64,000 bases of DNA, taken from positions 1-64,000 of the forward strand of contig JAIESQ010000052.1 in assembly GCA_019745975.1 (NCBI GenBank), written 5' to 3'. Under the pieces are notes generated by a model. It saw only the letters and a list, made by a program, of their open reading frames with translations. It was not told the DNA's origin and searched no databases. A program made the position numbers and the translations under genes. Source of the DNA: Pirellulales bacterium (lineage in GTDB: Bacteria; Planctomycetota; Planctomycetia; Pirellulales; JAEUIK01). This document shows, one piece after another, positions 19,558 through 29,255 of this stretch; the first letter of the stretch is position 1; every line of letters begins with the position of its first letter.

Positions 19558-21225
19558 TTATAGGGCCAGAACGAGCATCAGCACGAACAGCACCAGCACG
19601 ATCGCTCCGCCGACCATCGCCGTCCAGAACACGGGCGAGCTGGTAACTGAGGGGCCTTGGGTAGCGGGCAACGGTATGCCGGCGGTCGCTGAAGGGAGCT
19701 TCTCCTTTCGGGACAACTCCTCTTCGAACCAGGTGCCAAAATCGGTCGGCTTGGCAGGCGTCTGCGTTGGCGAGGAGCCACTCCCGCCGAATGGCTTCTT
19801 CTCGGTCGCTGAACCAGCGGCCGCGCCAGACTCCGACGGCGAAGATGTCGCACCAGGATTGCCGGCGGAGGGGGGGTACACCGTTGGCTTTGTCCCGTGT
19901 TCGTCCCCCAATGGAGCGAGTTCGAGCTCACCCCCGACGGGCTTCCCACTGCCAGAGGGAATTGTTCCACCACGCAATCGGCCGCTGCTGCCGCCGGATC
20001 GCGTGCCGCGGCTGATCACCGAGGAACCGCCGGGATCGAGCGGCCGGTGCAGCCCGCCGCGCTGCGGAAGTCGGTCGCGGCTGGAAACCGTGTCGCCTAG
20101 TGTCGACGTATCGAAGGCCCGCCCGATGCGCAGGCCCGAGTTGCCGCTCGCGGTAATGCCACCCAGCCACGGACTTGAATCGCCATTGGGAGAATTGGCT
20201 ATGAGCCAATCGCGCAGTACCGTCGCGACTTCGACGGCGGTCTGGTAGCGGTCGTCGGGCTTCTTAGCCATCATCCGTTCGCAGATGGCAACCAGCGAGC
20301 GCGGGGCATCGGGGCGATCCTCGTAGATGCTCGGCGGCTGCTGCAACGTATGAGCGACCATCCGTTGGTGAATCGTCCCCTCGTCGAAGGGGGGATGTCC
20401 CGTCAGCAGGAAATACAAGGTACAGCCGAGCGCGTAGATATCCGCCCGCGCGTCGACACCGTGGCTGCAGACGGCCTGTTCGGGGGCAAGGTAGTCGGCG
20501 GTTCCCAGCACGTTCTCTTCGTGCTGCAGCGTCAGCGAGGGATCGTCGCTGCTGGTGAAGTAGGCCAGTCCCAGGTCGACAAGCTTGACGACGTTCTGCT
20601 CGTTGACCAAAAAGTTCGCTGGCTTGACGTCGCGATGCACCAGCTTGGCATCGTGCGCATGCGCCAGGCCGTCGGCGGCTTGTGCGATGTAGTCGGCCGC
20701 GCGGCGGTAACTGAGCGGACCATCGTCTTTGACTACCTGCTGCAAATTGCGCCCCGGCACGTATTCCATCACGATGTAATGGTGCGTGCCGGCATTATCG
20801 ATGTCGTAGGTGTGTACGATGTTCGGATGCGTGAGGCGGCCAGCGGCTCGCGCCTCGTTGAAGAACCGCTCGAGATATGACGAATCGTCGACGCGGTGCT
20901 TGGGGAGCACTTTAACCGCGACGCGTTTCTGCATGAGCACGTTCTCGGCCAGGAACACGCTGCTCATGCCACCGGTGCCCAACAGAGAGAGCAATTTGTA
21001 CTTGTTGAGGAAGAACCCTTTGTAGCGCCCTTCCAACAACTTGTCTGCCTGCCAGCGCGTAATCAGCCCGCGACGGATGAACTCCTCTGCGAGAGCTGCC
21101 CCCTCGGGCATTTCGGTGGGATGCTCAGCGCGCACCTCGTCCGTTGCCCGCTCGATCTGTTCCTTCTCGAGCAAGCCGCTGCGGCCCAGGAGATCGATAA
21201 GATTTTCGGCCGTCACCTTAGACAT
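19558..21225 (-). CDS. Tail-anchored serine/threonine protein kinase
   Basis: Hanks-type kinase of 555 residues. An N-terminal ~70-residue helical domain (AENLIDLLGRSGLLEKEQIE, then FIRRGLITRWQADKLLEG) is a common lead-in to planctomycete kinases. The kinase domain (about 77-345) has the P-loop LGTGGMSSVFLAE, Lys105 in VAVKVL, HRDVKPANFL at 197-206, DLGLAY in place of DFG, and YLAPEQ. A ~180-residue Gly/Ser/Pro-rich linker leads to one C-terminal helix (FWTAMVGGAIVLVLFVLMLV), which places the kinase on the cytoplasmic side. The ATG at MSKVTAENL was chosen because the 84 upstream in-frame residues show no conserved character. Substrates are unknown. Confidence 0.9.
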   Translation of the reverse strand: MSKVTAENLIDLLGRSGLLEKEQIERATDEVRAEHPTEMPEGAALAEEFIRRGLITRWQADKLLEGRYKGFFLNKYKLLSLLGTGGMSSVFLAENVLMQKRVAVKVLPKHRVDDSSYLERFFNEARAAGRLTHPNIVHTYDIDNAGTHHYIVMEYVPGRNLQQVVKDDGPLSYRRAADYIAQAADGLAHAHDAKLVHRDVKPANFLVNEQNVVKLVDLGLAYFTSSDDPSLTLQHEENVLGTADYLAPEQAVCSHGVDARADIYALGCTLYFLLTGHPPFDEGTIHQRMVAHTLQQPPSIYEDRPDAPRSLVAICERMMAKKPDDRYQTAVEVATVLRDWLIANSPNGDSSPWLGGITASGNSGLRIGRAFDTSTLGDTVSSRDRLPQRGGLHRPLDPGGSSVISRGTRSGGSSGRLRGGTIPSGSGKPVGGELELAPLGDEHGTKPTVYPPSAGNPGATSSPSESGAAAGSATEKKPFGGSGSSPTQTPAKPTDFGTWFEEELSRKEKLPSATAGIPLPATQGPSVTSSPVFWTAMVGGAIVLVLFVLMLVLAL

Positions 21226-21641
21226 GTGCTCGACGAGCCAAACGCCGGGTTGCCAAAACGAAGAGACCAGACGGCCAAGCCAACCATGACTACCTGCCGT
21301 ACTCGGGCGGCCGACGCTGTCGGTCTGGTATCCGTTCCAGCAGTCGGAGCCCGGCAAGGAGCCGGCGAAGCGCCTTTCTACACGTTCCTTAACCTTAAGG
21401 CTAACACCGGCTGATGGCGGCTGCCACATAATCTTATCGGCCGAACCGCCCGAATGGGGAGCAAATCGACCGGCCAAATGTGCCCGCCACCCAGCCGGGG
21501 CGGTGGGACGGCCGGTAAATGCAACGGGAACTCGGCTCCAGGTTGCGTCACTGGCTTGGGATCCTCACGATGGTTGATAGCCGGTGACTTCGCCGCGCGG
21601 CCGGCGTCGACTCACCATCCCGAAGGCGAACACGACGTCTG
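21226..21641. other. Intergenic region between the kinase and glutaredoxin-like genes
   Basis: This 416-base stretch separates two divergent genes. A frame continuous with the kinase stays open for 84 codons into it but has no domain-like character, so I treat it as leader. A CCTTAAGG palindrome lies near 21394 and an AT-rich ATAATCTTATC near 21428 could hold a minus-strand -10 element, but no convincing -35 partner is visible. I see no RNA gene or repeat. Confidence 0.5.
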
Positions 21642-21911
21642 ATGCCACAGCCGCGAGCCCCTCAAGTCGTCGTCTACTCGCGCGTCGGCTGCCACCTCTG
21701 CGAGCAAGCCGTCGATCTCTTGGTGCGGCATGGGCTCCGGCCAGAGACGATTGACGTCGACACGAGCGACTATTTGGCGGCCGAATACGGCGACTGCGTG
21801 CCGGTAGTCGCGTTCGACGGCCGAGTGCGATTTCGCGGTCGCGTGAACCCCCTTCTGCTGCGACGACTCCTACGGGCTATGGCGGCGGAAGGCTTAAAGT
21901 CGAGTCGCTAG
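21642..21911 (+). CDS. Glutaredoxin-like protein (DUF836 type)
   Basis: Small 89-residue thioredoxin-fold protein with the redox motif CHLC at residues 17-20 in VVVYSRVGCHLCEQA, and a cis-proline segment (DCVPVVAFDG). Family members are thiol-disulfide oxidoreductases or Fe-S-related glutaredoxins with a shortened fold; the partner is unknown. The ATG start has no strong ribosome site. The aminotransferase gene follows on the same strand after ~100 bases, so they may share a transcript, but no functional link is evident. Confidence 0.82.
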   Translation: MPQPRAPQVVVYSRVGCHLCEQAVDLLVRHGLRPETIDVDTSDYLAAEYGDCVPVVAFDGRVRFRGRVNPLLLRRLLRAMAAEGLKSSR

Positions 21912-22016
21912 GCACTCACCCAGTGCGGCGGTTAGCATGACTGGTCGAAGGCGGCTCGTCCCGAAGCGAATTCTAAGTCGCCGACAATCAGCTACGCCCC
22001 CTTGAGCAATCCACCT

Positions 22017-23435
22017 ATGGCACAAGCGATTGAGCCGGCGGCCGACATCTTCCATCCTGGCGAAGAACGTTCGAACGAAATCCGTCGCCGGCTAGCGGCG
22101 GTCGAACCGCGCGCCTTGCGCACGTACACGCCAACGCTGGCCGTCGTGGCCAAGAGTGCCGGTTGCTATCACTGGACCCCCGAGGGCCGCAAGCTCGCGG
22201 ACTTCACTTCGGGCGTGCTGGTGACGAACCTTGGCCACAACCCCACCCGCTGGTGGCGCCGGGTGATGAACTACCTGGGACTGGATCGGTTACCGCAGTC
22301 GGGCGAGTTCTTTCAAGCGGTGACGCTCAACGCCTACAACGCCATCACCGAACTGGAGACCGTCGCCAGCGAGCGACTTGTCGGCTGTCTGCGCGCTCAG
22401 CCCGGTGGCGACCGCCTGCAGCAGGTGCTGTGGGCGGCTAGCGGTAGCGAGGCGATTCAAAAGGCGCTGTGGGCCGCGCTCGAACGTCGCCCGGGCGAGG
22501 ACATCATTCTGGCGACACGCGGGGGATTCCACGGCAAGAAGGGCTTGGCCGGAGCCGTTACTGGCTGCGAAACCGATCCGGAGCGCGATCGCCGCGTGCG
22601 ATTCGTCTCCTTTCCGCAGACCGAGTGCGCCAGCGTTGCCCGGCGGCGCGAACGGCTAGACCTGACGCCGTATGCCAACGAGTTGGACGGGCTCTGGCGC
22701 GAACTCGGCTCGCGCATCTGTTGCTTGATTACGGAGCCCTATCTTGGCGGAGGCGGTTCCTACCATCCGCAGCCCGAGTATCTGCAGTTGCTTGAGAGCT
22801 TTTGCCGCGAGCACGACATTCTGTTCATCCTCGACGAGGTGCAGGCCAACTTCGGCCGCACCGGCCCGATGTTCGCCTTCACCCGATACGGGGTCACCCC
22901 TGATATCGTGGTGCTGGGCAAGGGACTCGGCAATGGCGTCGCCGTGAGTGCCGCGGTCGGGTCGGCCGAAGTGTTCGCCGGACTGGGGTACGGTCAAGCG
23001 TCGGACACTTGGAGCGCCAATCCGCTTTCGAGCGCCGCCGTGTTGGCAACGCTCGATGAGTTTACCACCCTGGATCACGACGGTCGTACCGTGCTCGATC
23101 ACGCCGCCGAGCTTTCGGCTGTGCTCGAAGCAGGCCTGCTGCGGCTGACAGACCTTGATGTCGTCGAACAGATTCGTGGCGAAGGGGTCGTTTGGGGGAT
23201 CGAATGCCGTGAAATCGGCGCACATTCGGCGAATCAGGTGGCCCAGGCCTGCGTCGAAGCGTGCTACCTCGGAGACGAACTTGGCCGCGCGATCCATCTT
23301 CTAGGGCCGCTGGCTGGCCGCGTGATTCGCGTCAGTCCGCCACTAGTGATGGAAATCGCCGAAGCGCAGAGTTTTCTGGACGCTATGTACAAACTGTTCG
23401 CTAGCGTGCCTCGCAGGCTAAACAGCGCCACCTAA
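22017..23435 (+). CDS. Class III PLP-dependent aminotransferase
   Basis: Fold-type I aminotransferase (472 residues) of the acetylornithine/ornithine/GABA family. Visible motifs are the glycine-containing WAASGSEAIQKALWAALE (cofactor phosphate binding, near residue 142), ILDEVQANFGRTG near 272, and the PLP lysine in VVLGKGLGNGV near 300. SANPLSSAAVLATL is the conserved segment after the active site. The amino donor cannot be set from sequence. The ATG at 22017 was taken; an in-frame TTG five codons earlier is possible, and neither has a strong ribosome site. moxR follows 18 bases later on the same strand. Confidence 0.88.
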   Translation: MAQAIEPAADIFHPGEERSNEIRRRLAAVEPRALRTYTPTLAVVAKSAGCYHWTPEGRKLADFTSGVLVTNLGHNPTRWWRRVMNYLGLDRLPQSGEFFQAVTLNAYNAITELETVASERLVGCLRAQPGGDRLQQVLWAASGSEAIQKALWAALERRPGEDIILATRGGFHGKKGLAGAVTGCETDPERDRRVRFVSFPQTECASVARRRERLDLTPYANELDGLWRELGSRICCLITEPYLGGGGSYHPQPEYLQLLESFCREHDILFILDEVQANFGRTGPMFAFTRYGVTPDIVVLGKGLGNGVAVSAAVGSAEVFAGLGYGQASDTWSANPLSSAAVLATLDEFTTLDHDGRTVLDHAAELSAVLEAGLLRLTDLDVVEQIRGEGVVWGIECREIGAHSANQVAQACVEACYLGDELGRAIHLLGPLAGRVIRVSPPLVMEIAEAQSFLDAMYKLFASVPRRLNSAT

Positions 23436-23453
23436 CCGAGCGGTCGAGAATCG

Positions 23454-24461
23454 ATGAGCATTGCCGAGAGTATCGAAGCGCGGGCCCAAGAGTTTGCCGA
23501 GCGCTACGCCGCCCTGCGCAGCCAGGTGGGGCGCGTGATCGTGGGACACGACGAAATCGTGCAAGGGGTGTTGACCTGCCTGTTTGTCGGCGGTCACTGC
23601 CTGTTGGAAGGAGTGCCGGGGCTAGGAAAAACGCTGCTGGTGCGCACGCTGGCCAAAGCCCTCGACTTGCACTTCTCCCGCATTCAGTTCACGCCCGACC
23701 TGATGCCGGCCGATATTCTCGGCACGAACATGGTGCTGGAAACCGCCGAGGGCCGGCGCGCGTTCGAGTTTCAACGGGGTCCGATCTTCACGCAGATTCT
23801 GCTGGCCGACGAAATCAACCGCGCCACGCCCAAGACGCAATCGGCCCTGCTCGAAGCCATGCAGGAAGGATCGGTGACGGTCGCCGGCGTGCCGTATCGG
23901 CTCGAACAGCCCTTCTTCGTGCTGGCCACGCAAAATCCGCTCGAGCAGGAAGGTACCTACCCGCTCCCCGAAGCGCAACTTGACCGCTTCTTCTTCAAGC
24001 TGATGGTCGGCTACTCGAATCGCGAGCAACTCAATCAGATCGTCGAGCGCACAACGCGCGACGAGTCGATCGAGCCCGAGCGCGTCATGGCAGGGAGCGA
24101 AATTCGCCGATGGCAGGGGCTGGTTCGCGAAGTGCTCATCGCCCGTCACGTGCAGGACTATCTGGTGCGGCTGGTGTTGTCGACGCACCCAGGCGGAGCC
24201 TACGCACCGCCGATCGCCGCGCAGTACATCCGCTGGGGCGCGAGCCCCCGGGCCGCGCAGGCGCTGGCGCTGGGTGCCAAGGTGCGAGCCTTGCTCGATG
24301 GCCGCTACCACGTCAGCTTCGAGGATGTGCGGCGCGTCTGGCTGCCGGCGATGCGGCATCGCGTGCTGCTGAATTTCGAAGCCCAGGCGGAAGGGATCAA
24401 TCCCGACAAAGTGCTCCTGGACATCTTAGAGCAGATGCCAGAGAAGAGTGAGGAAGAGTAG
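23454..24461 (+). CDS. MoxR-family AAA+ ATPase
   Basis: Chaperone-like ATPase of 335 residues. Walker A is GVPGLGKT near residue 54, the conserved FTPDLMPADILGTN lies near 80, Walker B is LLADEINRATPKTQSALLEAM near 117, and the sensor ATQNPLEQEGTYPLPEAQLDRF is near 160. MoxR proteins usually act with DUF58 and von Willebrand factor proteins to mature or insert metal into a partner. None follows here: the next gene downstream is convergent and encodes an HExxH protein. The ATG start lies 18 bases after the aminotransferase stop. Confidence 0.92.
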   Translation: MSIAESIEARAQEFAERYAALRSQVGRVIVGHDEIVQGVLTCLFVGGHCLLEGVPGLGKTLLVRTLAKALDLHFSRIQFTPDLMPADILGTNMVLETAEGRRAFEFQRGPIFTQILLADEINRATPKTQSALLEAMQEGSVTVAGVPYRLEQPFFVLATQNPLEQEGTYPLPEAQLDRFFFKLMVGYSNREQLNQIVERTTRDESIEPERVMAGSEIRRWQGLVREVLIARHVQDYLVRLVLSTHPGGAYAPPIAAQYIRWGASPRAAQALALGAKVRALLDGRYHVSFEDVRRVWLPAMRHRVLLNFEAQAEGINPDKVLLDILEQMPEKSEEE

Positions 24462-24515
24462 CCGGCGCATGCTTCGCCACGGGCGGGTTTCGCGACGACG
24501 CCAGCGGTGCGCACC

Positions 24516-25130
24516 TCACGGTTCACCGATTGGCAGCAGCTTCGGCGCCGGGATACGGTCACCCCGCACCGTGCCGTGTCGAGCCTTGAGTTGGGCATAC
24601 CGCGCTCGCAGAAAATTGACTGCCTCGGCAGGCGGCGACTGGCGCAGCCATTTGTCGGCGAGCGCTTGACAGAATGCATCGTATTGCCGCTCGGACGCAC
24701 TGTGGGCGAAACACCGACCGGGGAATCGCCGCAGATCGCCGTCGAACTCAGGACCGATGTGCCACAGCTCGTGTACCACCGTGGTGAGCTTTTCCTCAAA
24801 CGGCTGATCGAGAAACCGCGGCAGGTAGAATCGCAGGATGTAGAGCATCTCACGACCTTCGCGGTCGAACAATCGTTGCACGGTGTAGCGCCGCCGGCCG
24901 CGGCGCGTGTACAAACCGCCGCCGGAAAACCGCAACGGCGTCAGCGTGGCTTGCAGGCCATGGCGCACGGGCTTACGCGTCTGGCTGAAACCAATCGCTA
25001 CGCGGCCGACGTCGACGTGTTGCAGCTCTTCGAGGCGCGAGGACAGGTCGAGACAGAGTCGGCGCATCGCGCCAGTGAAATCGAATCCCACTGGCGCCAA
25101 CCGATTTCCGCGTCGCTCGACGGTGGCCAT
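24516..25130 (-). CDS. Putative metallopeptidase-like protein with HExxH motif
   Basis: 204 residues of unassigned family. A zinc-peptidase-type HELWH (about residues 120-124) sits in the helix EEKLTTVVHELWHIGPEFDG, followed by RCFAHSASERQYD, where the His and Glu could supply further ligands. This looks like a small single-domain metalloprotease. The N-terminal part (LSSRLEELQHVDVGRVAIGFSQTR) and the Arg-rich GGGLYTRRGRRRYT suggest a nucleotide- or nucleic-acid-facing surface, but this is only a guess. No signal peptide is present. The ATG was chosen because GGAG lies six bases upstream; an upstream TTG nine codons earlier has no ribosome site. Confidence 0.6.
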   Translation of the reverse strand: MATVERRGNRLAPVGFDFTGAMRRLCLDLSSRLEELQHVDVGRVAIGFSQTRKPVRHGLQATLTPLRFSGGGLYTRRGRRRYTVQRLFDREGREMLYILRFYLPRFLDQPFEEKLTTVVHELWHIGPEFDGDLRRFPGRCFAHSASERQYDAFCQALADKWLRQSPPAEAVNFLRARYAQLKARHGTVRGDRIPAPKLLPIGEP

Positions 25131-25361
25131 CAACTGCTCCGGGATCAACCCTTGCAATCGGCGCCAACTTAACGGGGCCGCCGCGAGCCAGGCAAGACGA
25201 AGTTGCCAACAACGGTTTCCGGCGATTCGCCTCGACGATTGACATTCGCAGTCGTCAACTCCTACTATTCTGTTTGCCCTCCTCAGCGCACGGTCGATCT
25301 AGGAGTCGTGTCGCCGTGCCCTCGTCTGGATTCCCTTCCTGCTAGCCGACGAAGTCACCCG

Positions 25362-28199
25362 ATGGCCAAGCGCCAACGTCAAGCAACGCTTCCCGGTTGG
25401 GATGAGCCTGAGGAGGCCCCGGCCACCGTCAAAACCGCGCCGAAGCTGGCCGACACGCGCGGCAATGCCGCCGTCGCCGAGCGCACCAAGGCAAGCCCTC
25501 CTTTCGCCGGCCATGTGCCTGATCTTAAAGGTCGAACGGTCTGGGGAATCGACGGGCATGCATTGATCTTTCAGGTCTTCCATGCGATTCCGCCGATGAC
25601 CGGCCCGAAGGGAGAACCGGTCAACGCGGTTTTCGGTTTCACGCGCGATCTGCTGTATCTGTTGGAGGTCAAACGGCCCGACTACCTGTTCTGCGCGCTC
25701 GACCTGAGCGGACCGACGTTTCGCCATCACCTGTACAGCAACTATAAGATTCAGCGCGCGGAGATGCCCGACGATCTGCGGCTGCAGTTGCCGCTGGTGC
25801 GTCGCGTTCTAGAGGCCTTTGGCATCACGCTGCTGGAACTCGAATCGTTCGAGGCCGACGACTTGCTGGCGACGCTGGCGCGGCAAGTGGAAACCGCCGG
25901 CGGCGATTGCTATCTGGTCACTAACGACAAAGACTGCCGACAGTTGATCAGCGATCGCGTGAAACTGTTCAACGTGCGCAAGAATCAGATTTACGACGCC
26001 GAGTCGCTCATGGCCGATTGGGGGATACGACCCGAGCAGGTGCCCGATTTTCAGGCTCTCGTCGGCGACTCGGTTGATAACGTGCCCGGCGTGCCCCTCA
26101 TCGGGCCAAAGAATGCCCGCGAGCTGCTCGCTGCGTACGGCAACCTGGAGGAAGTGCTGAACCACGCCAGCGAAGTGACGGGCGAAAAGCGGAAGCAGAA
26201 TCTGCTGGCAGGACGCGAGCAGGCGTTCTTGAGTCGCGAGCTGGCGCGGCTCGACTCGGCAGCTCCGCTCGCCATCGACTGGTCCACCGCGGCGCGCCGA
26301 CCTTTGGTGCCCGAGCAAATTCTGCCGCTGTTCGCCGAGCTTGGTTTCCATGGTTTCAGCGATCGCATTCGCGCGCTGGAACCGGCGACGCACGCCGCGT
26401 GGGAGCGTGATTATCGACTCGTCGACACGCCAGAAAAACTGACGGCGCTCGTCGAGGCCATGTCGCGGCAGTCAGCCATCTCGCTCGATACCGAAACGAC
26501 GAGCCTGGCGCCGACCGAAGCAGAGCTTGTCGGCCTGTCGTTCTGCTGGGAGGACGGTATTGCTTACTACGTGCCCGTGCGCGCGCCAGAGGGGGAGCCG
26601 CGACTCGTCCTGGAGGTAACGCTCGGAGCTCTCAAACCGGTGCTCGAGAACTCGGCGATCGAGAAGGTCGGACAGAACCTCAAGTACGACATGATCGTGC
26701 TCGCGCGGCACGGCATTCGGCTGGCGGGACTGGCGTTCGACAGCATGCTTGCCAGCTACCTGCTCGACGCCGGCGAACGCAATCACACGCTCGACGAACT
26801 AGCCGAGCGCTACTTGCAGCACACAAATATCGCGATCAGCGAGCTGATAGGCACGGGGCGCGAGCAGAAGCGGATGGACGAGGTGCCGCTGGCTCGTATC
26901 GTGCCCTACGCCGGCGAGGACGCCGACGTGGCCTGGCGCTTGCGGCCGCTGCTGTCGGCCCGACTGCGCAGCGAGGGTCTGGAGAAGTTGCTCGCGGAAT
27001 TGGAGCTGCCGTTGGTCGACGTCTTAGTCGAGCTGGAATCAAACGGGATTCGTGTCGATCCCACCCGGCTGGGCGAACTGGGCGTGCGCTACGGAGAGAA
27101 ACTCGTCGCACTGGAACGCGAGATCTACGAGCTGGCCGGGCGCGAGTTCAATATCGCCAGTCCCAAGCAACTGCAGGCAGTGCTTTTTGCCGAGCAGCGG
27201 TTGCCGGTTCTCAAACGCACCAAGACGGGCCCCAGCACCGATGCCGACGTCCTCGATGAGCTAGCGCAGCGGCATCCGTTACCCGCGAAGATCATCGAAC
27301 ATCGCCAGTTTTCCAAATTGAAGAACACCTATGTCGACGCATTGCCACTGCTGATCAATCCACGCACGGGTCGCGTACACTGTTCGTTCAATCAGGTCGT
27401 GGCGGCGACTGGCCGGCTAAGCTCGAGCGATCCGAACCTGCAGAACATTCCGATACGCACCGATCAAGGACGGGAAATCCGCTCCGCCTTTCTTCCGGAC
27501 CCGCCCGATTGGTTGCTCTTGGCGGCCGACTATTCGCAGATCGAGTTGCGAGTGCTGGCGCATTTCTCTGGCGACCCGGCACTGACCGCGGCTTTCGAGC
27601 GCGACGAGGACATTCATGCGCTTGTCGCTAGCGAGGTATATGGGGTGCCACTAGCGGAAGTTTCGCGGGAGATGCGCTATCGAGCCAAGGCGGTGAACTT
27701 TGGAGTGATCTACGGGCAAAGCGCGTTTGGGCTAGCCCGGCAGCTTTCGATCGAGCAGGGAGAAGCGGCCGATTTCATCGCGAACTATTTCGCTCGCTAC
27801 CAAGGGGTGGAGCAATTTCTCGCGAAAGTCTTGGCAGAATGTCGGACCGCCGGGTATGTTAGTACCTTAGCGGGGCGGAAGCGGGCGATTCGAGGCGTCC
27901 GCGACGGACTCCCCAAGCAGTTGAACCTCGCCGAGCGGACCGCTGTCAACACGGTGATCCAGGGCTCGGCGGCGGATTTGATCAAACTGGCAATGATCGC
28001 ACTGCGGCGGCGCCTGCACAGCCAGCGCTTCGCGGCGCGCATGCTCCTGCAAATCCACGACGAACTAGTCTTCGAAGTCCCACCCCACGAAGTACAGCCA
28101 TTGTCCGAACTAGTTGCCGCCGAAATGGCGGGTGTATACCCATTGCGCGTGCCGCTGAAGGTCGACATCAATTCGGGTCGGAATTGGGCGGAGGTCTAA
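25362..28199 (+). CDS. polA: DNA polymerase I
   Basis: Repair and Okazaki-processing polymerase, 945 residues. After a ~55-residue low-complexity lead comes a 5'-3' exonuclease domain (about 60-355, with ESFEADDLLATLAR and DNVPGVPLIGPKNA). The 3'-5' exonuclease (about 370-560) keeps DTETTSL near 375 and the later YAGEDADVAW, so proofreading looks active. The polymerase domain has AADYSQIELRVLAHFSGD, the O-helix KAVNFGVIYGQSAFGL with Phe at the nucleotide-selecting position, and QIHDELVFEV near 896. The ATG giving MAKRQRQATLPGWDEP was chosen; the frame extends upstream without conserved character. coaE and rho follow on the same strand. Confidence 0.95.
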   Translation: MAKRQRQATLPGWDEPEEAPATVKTAPKLADTRGNAAVAERTKASPPFAGHVPDLKGRTVWGIDGHALIFQVFHAIPPMTGPKGEPVNAVFGFTRDLLYLLEVKRPDYLFCALDLSGPTFRHHLYSNYKIQRAEMPDDLRLQLPLVRRVLEAFGITLLELESFEADDLLATLARQVETAGGDCYLVTNDKDCRQLISDRVKLFNVRKNQIYDAESLMADWGIRPEQVPDFQALVGDSVDNVPGVPLIGPKNARELLAAYGNLEEVLNHASEVTGEKRKQNLLAGREQAFLSRELARLDSAAPLAIDWSTAARRPLVPEQILPLFAELGFHGFSDRIRALEPATHAAWERDYRLVDTPEKLTALVEAMSRQSAISLDTETTSLAPTEAELVGLSFCWEDGIAYYVPVRAPEGEPRLVLEVTLGALKPVLENSAIEKVGQNLKYDMIVLARHGIRLAGLAFDSMLASYLLDAGERNHTLDELAERYLQHTNIAISELIGTGREQKRMDEVPLARIVPYAGEDADVAWRLRPLLSARLRSEGLEKLLAELELPLVDVLVELESNGIRVDPTRLGELGVRYGEKLVALEREIYELAGREFNIASPKQLQAVLFAEQRLPVLKRTKTGPSTDADVLDELAQRHPLPAKIIEHRQFSKLKNTYVDALPLLINPRTGRVHCSFNQVVAATGRLSSSDPNLQNIPIRTDQGREIRSAFLPDPPDWLLLAADYSQIELRVLAHFSGDPALTAAFERDEDIHALVASEVYGVPLAEVSREMRYRAKAVNFGVIYGQSAFGLARQLSIEQGEAADFIANYFARYQGVEQFLAKVLAECRTAGYVSTLAGRKRAIRGVRDGLPKQLNLAERTAVNTVIQGSAADLIKLAMIALRRRLHSQRFAARMLLQIHDELVFEVPPHEVQPLSELVAAEMAGVYPLRVPLKVDINSGRNWAEV

Positions 28200-28319
28200 C
28201 GGCTCGATTACCCATCGAGGCCTTGAACGTTGCGTTGCGTCGACCAAGGGCATGGCTAAGCGAACGAATCCCTTTCCGGTAACCACAGGACGCTGGTCGG
28301 AAACTACGCGGAGCCGACA

Positions 28320-29006
28320 TTGAAGGTCATCGGCCTGCTAGGAGGAATTGCCAGCGGCAAGAGCTTTGTCGCCGAGCTATTTCGCCAGCGTGGCGCGGTC
28401 GTGCTCGATGGCGATCGAGCGGGGCACGAGGTGCTTCGCGACAAGGAGGTCAAACAAGCGGTTCGCCAGCGATGGGGCGACAAGGTATTCGGCCCCGACG
28501 GGGAAATCGACCGCGGGGCACTGGCCAAGAAGGTGTTCGCACCGCGAATCGGTCGGCGCGAAACACTGTCCGCTTCACCCAGCATGGCGGTCGACGACAG
28601 CTTGCCGCGGCAGACTGCTACCGACAGCCCTTCGACGAATCCGACAGGAGAACTAGAATATCTGGAACGACTGACGCATCCCCGCATCGCGGTACGTTTG
28701 GCGCAGCAGGTGCGAGCGGCGGTAGACAATTGCGCGCCGGCTGTCGTGGTCGACGCGGCCGTAATGATCAAGGCCGGTTGGGATGCGCTGTGTGATACGC
28801 TTGTATTTGTTGATGCCCCGCGCGAGGTTCGCTTGCAGCGAGCTCGCCAACGGGGTTGGACTGAAGAGGAGTTTGGCCGCCGCGAGGCGGCGCAAGAAAG
28901 TTTGGACGAGAAGCGGGCGCGTGCCGATGTAATCATCGATAACGCCGGCTCGCCAGATGACACCTCGGCCCAGGTCGAGCAGTTCTGGCACGCACTTCAC
29001 AGTTGA
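28320..29006 (+). CDS. coaE: Dephospho-CoA kinase
   Basis: Last step of coenzyme A synthesis, phosphorylating the 3'-OH of dephospho-CoA. Of 228 residues, the P-loop GGIASGKS is at 8-15, LDGDRAGHEVL near 30 is the acceptor-binding segment, and DAAVMIKAGWDALCDTLVFVDAP near 150 follows the family pattern. A ~30-residue polar insertion (about 80-112, Ser/Thr/Pro-rich) separates the usual R-x-x-L and LTHPRI segments and makes the protein longer than the common ~200. The start is TTG, giving MKVIGLLGGIASGKS. It sits between polA and rho. Confidence 0.88.
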   Translation: MKVIGLLGGIASGKSFVAELFRQRGAVVLDGDRAGHEVLRDKEVKQAVRQRWGDKVFGPDGEIDRGALAKKVFAPRIGRRETLSASPSMAVDDSLPRQTATDSPSTNPTGELEYLERLTHPRIAVRLAQQVRAAVDNCAPAVVVDAAVMIKAGWDALCDTLVFVDAPREVRLQRARQRGWTEEEFGRREAAQESLDEKRARADVIIDNAGSPDDTSAQVEQFWHALHS

Positions 29007-29255
29007 CACCTCCGCTTTTCGTCCGGCGATCCCACCACCTACTTCGGCCGACGGGCACTTGGCTTCGCAAGCGCGCGTCGGCACCACACGGTATTCATGC
29101 GAACACCGCAACTCGGAAACTTTTCCCCGACATGTTGATGTCGTCCTCCCTCCGATGGGAGACGCGCTCCTCGCCTGCCAGCACCCAACAGAATCCCACC
29201 GGTCAGCCCCTTCCGCGGGACGACCAACTTTGACCTATTCAGGAGCTTCGAGAAC

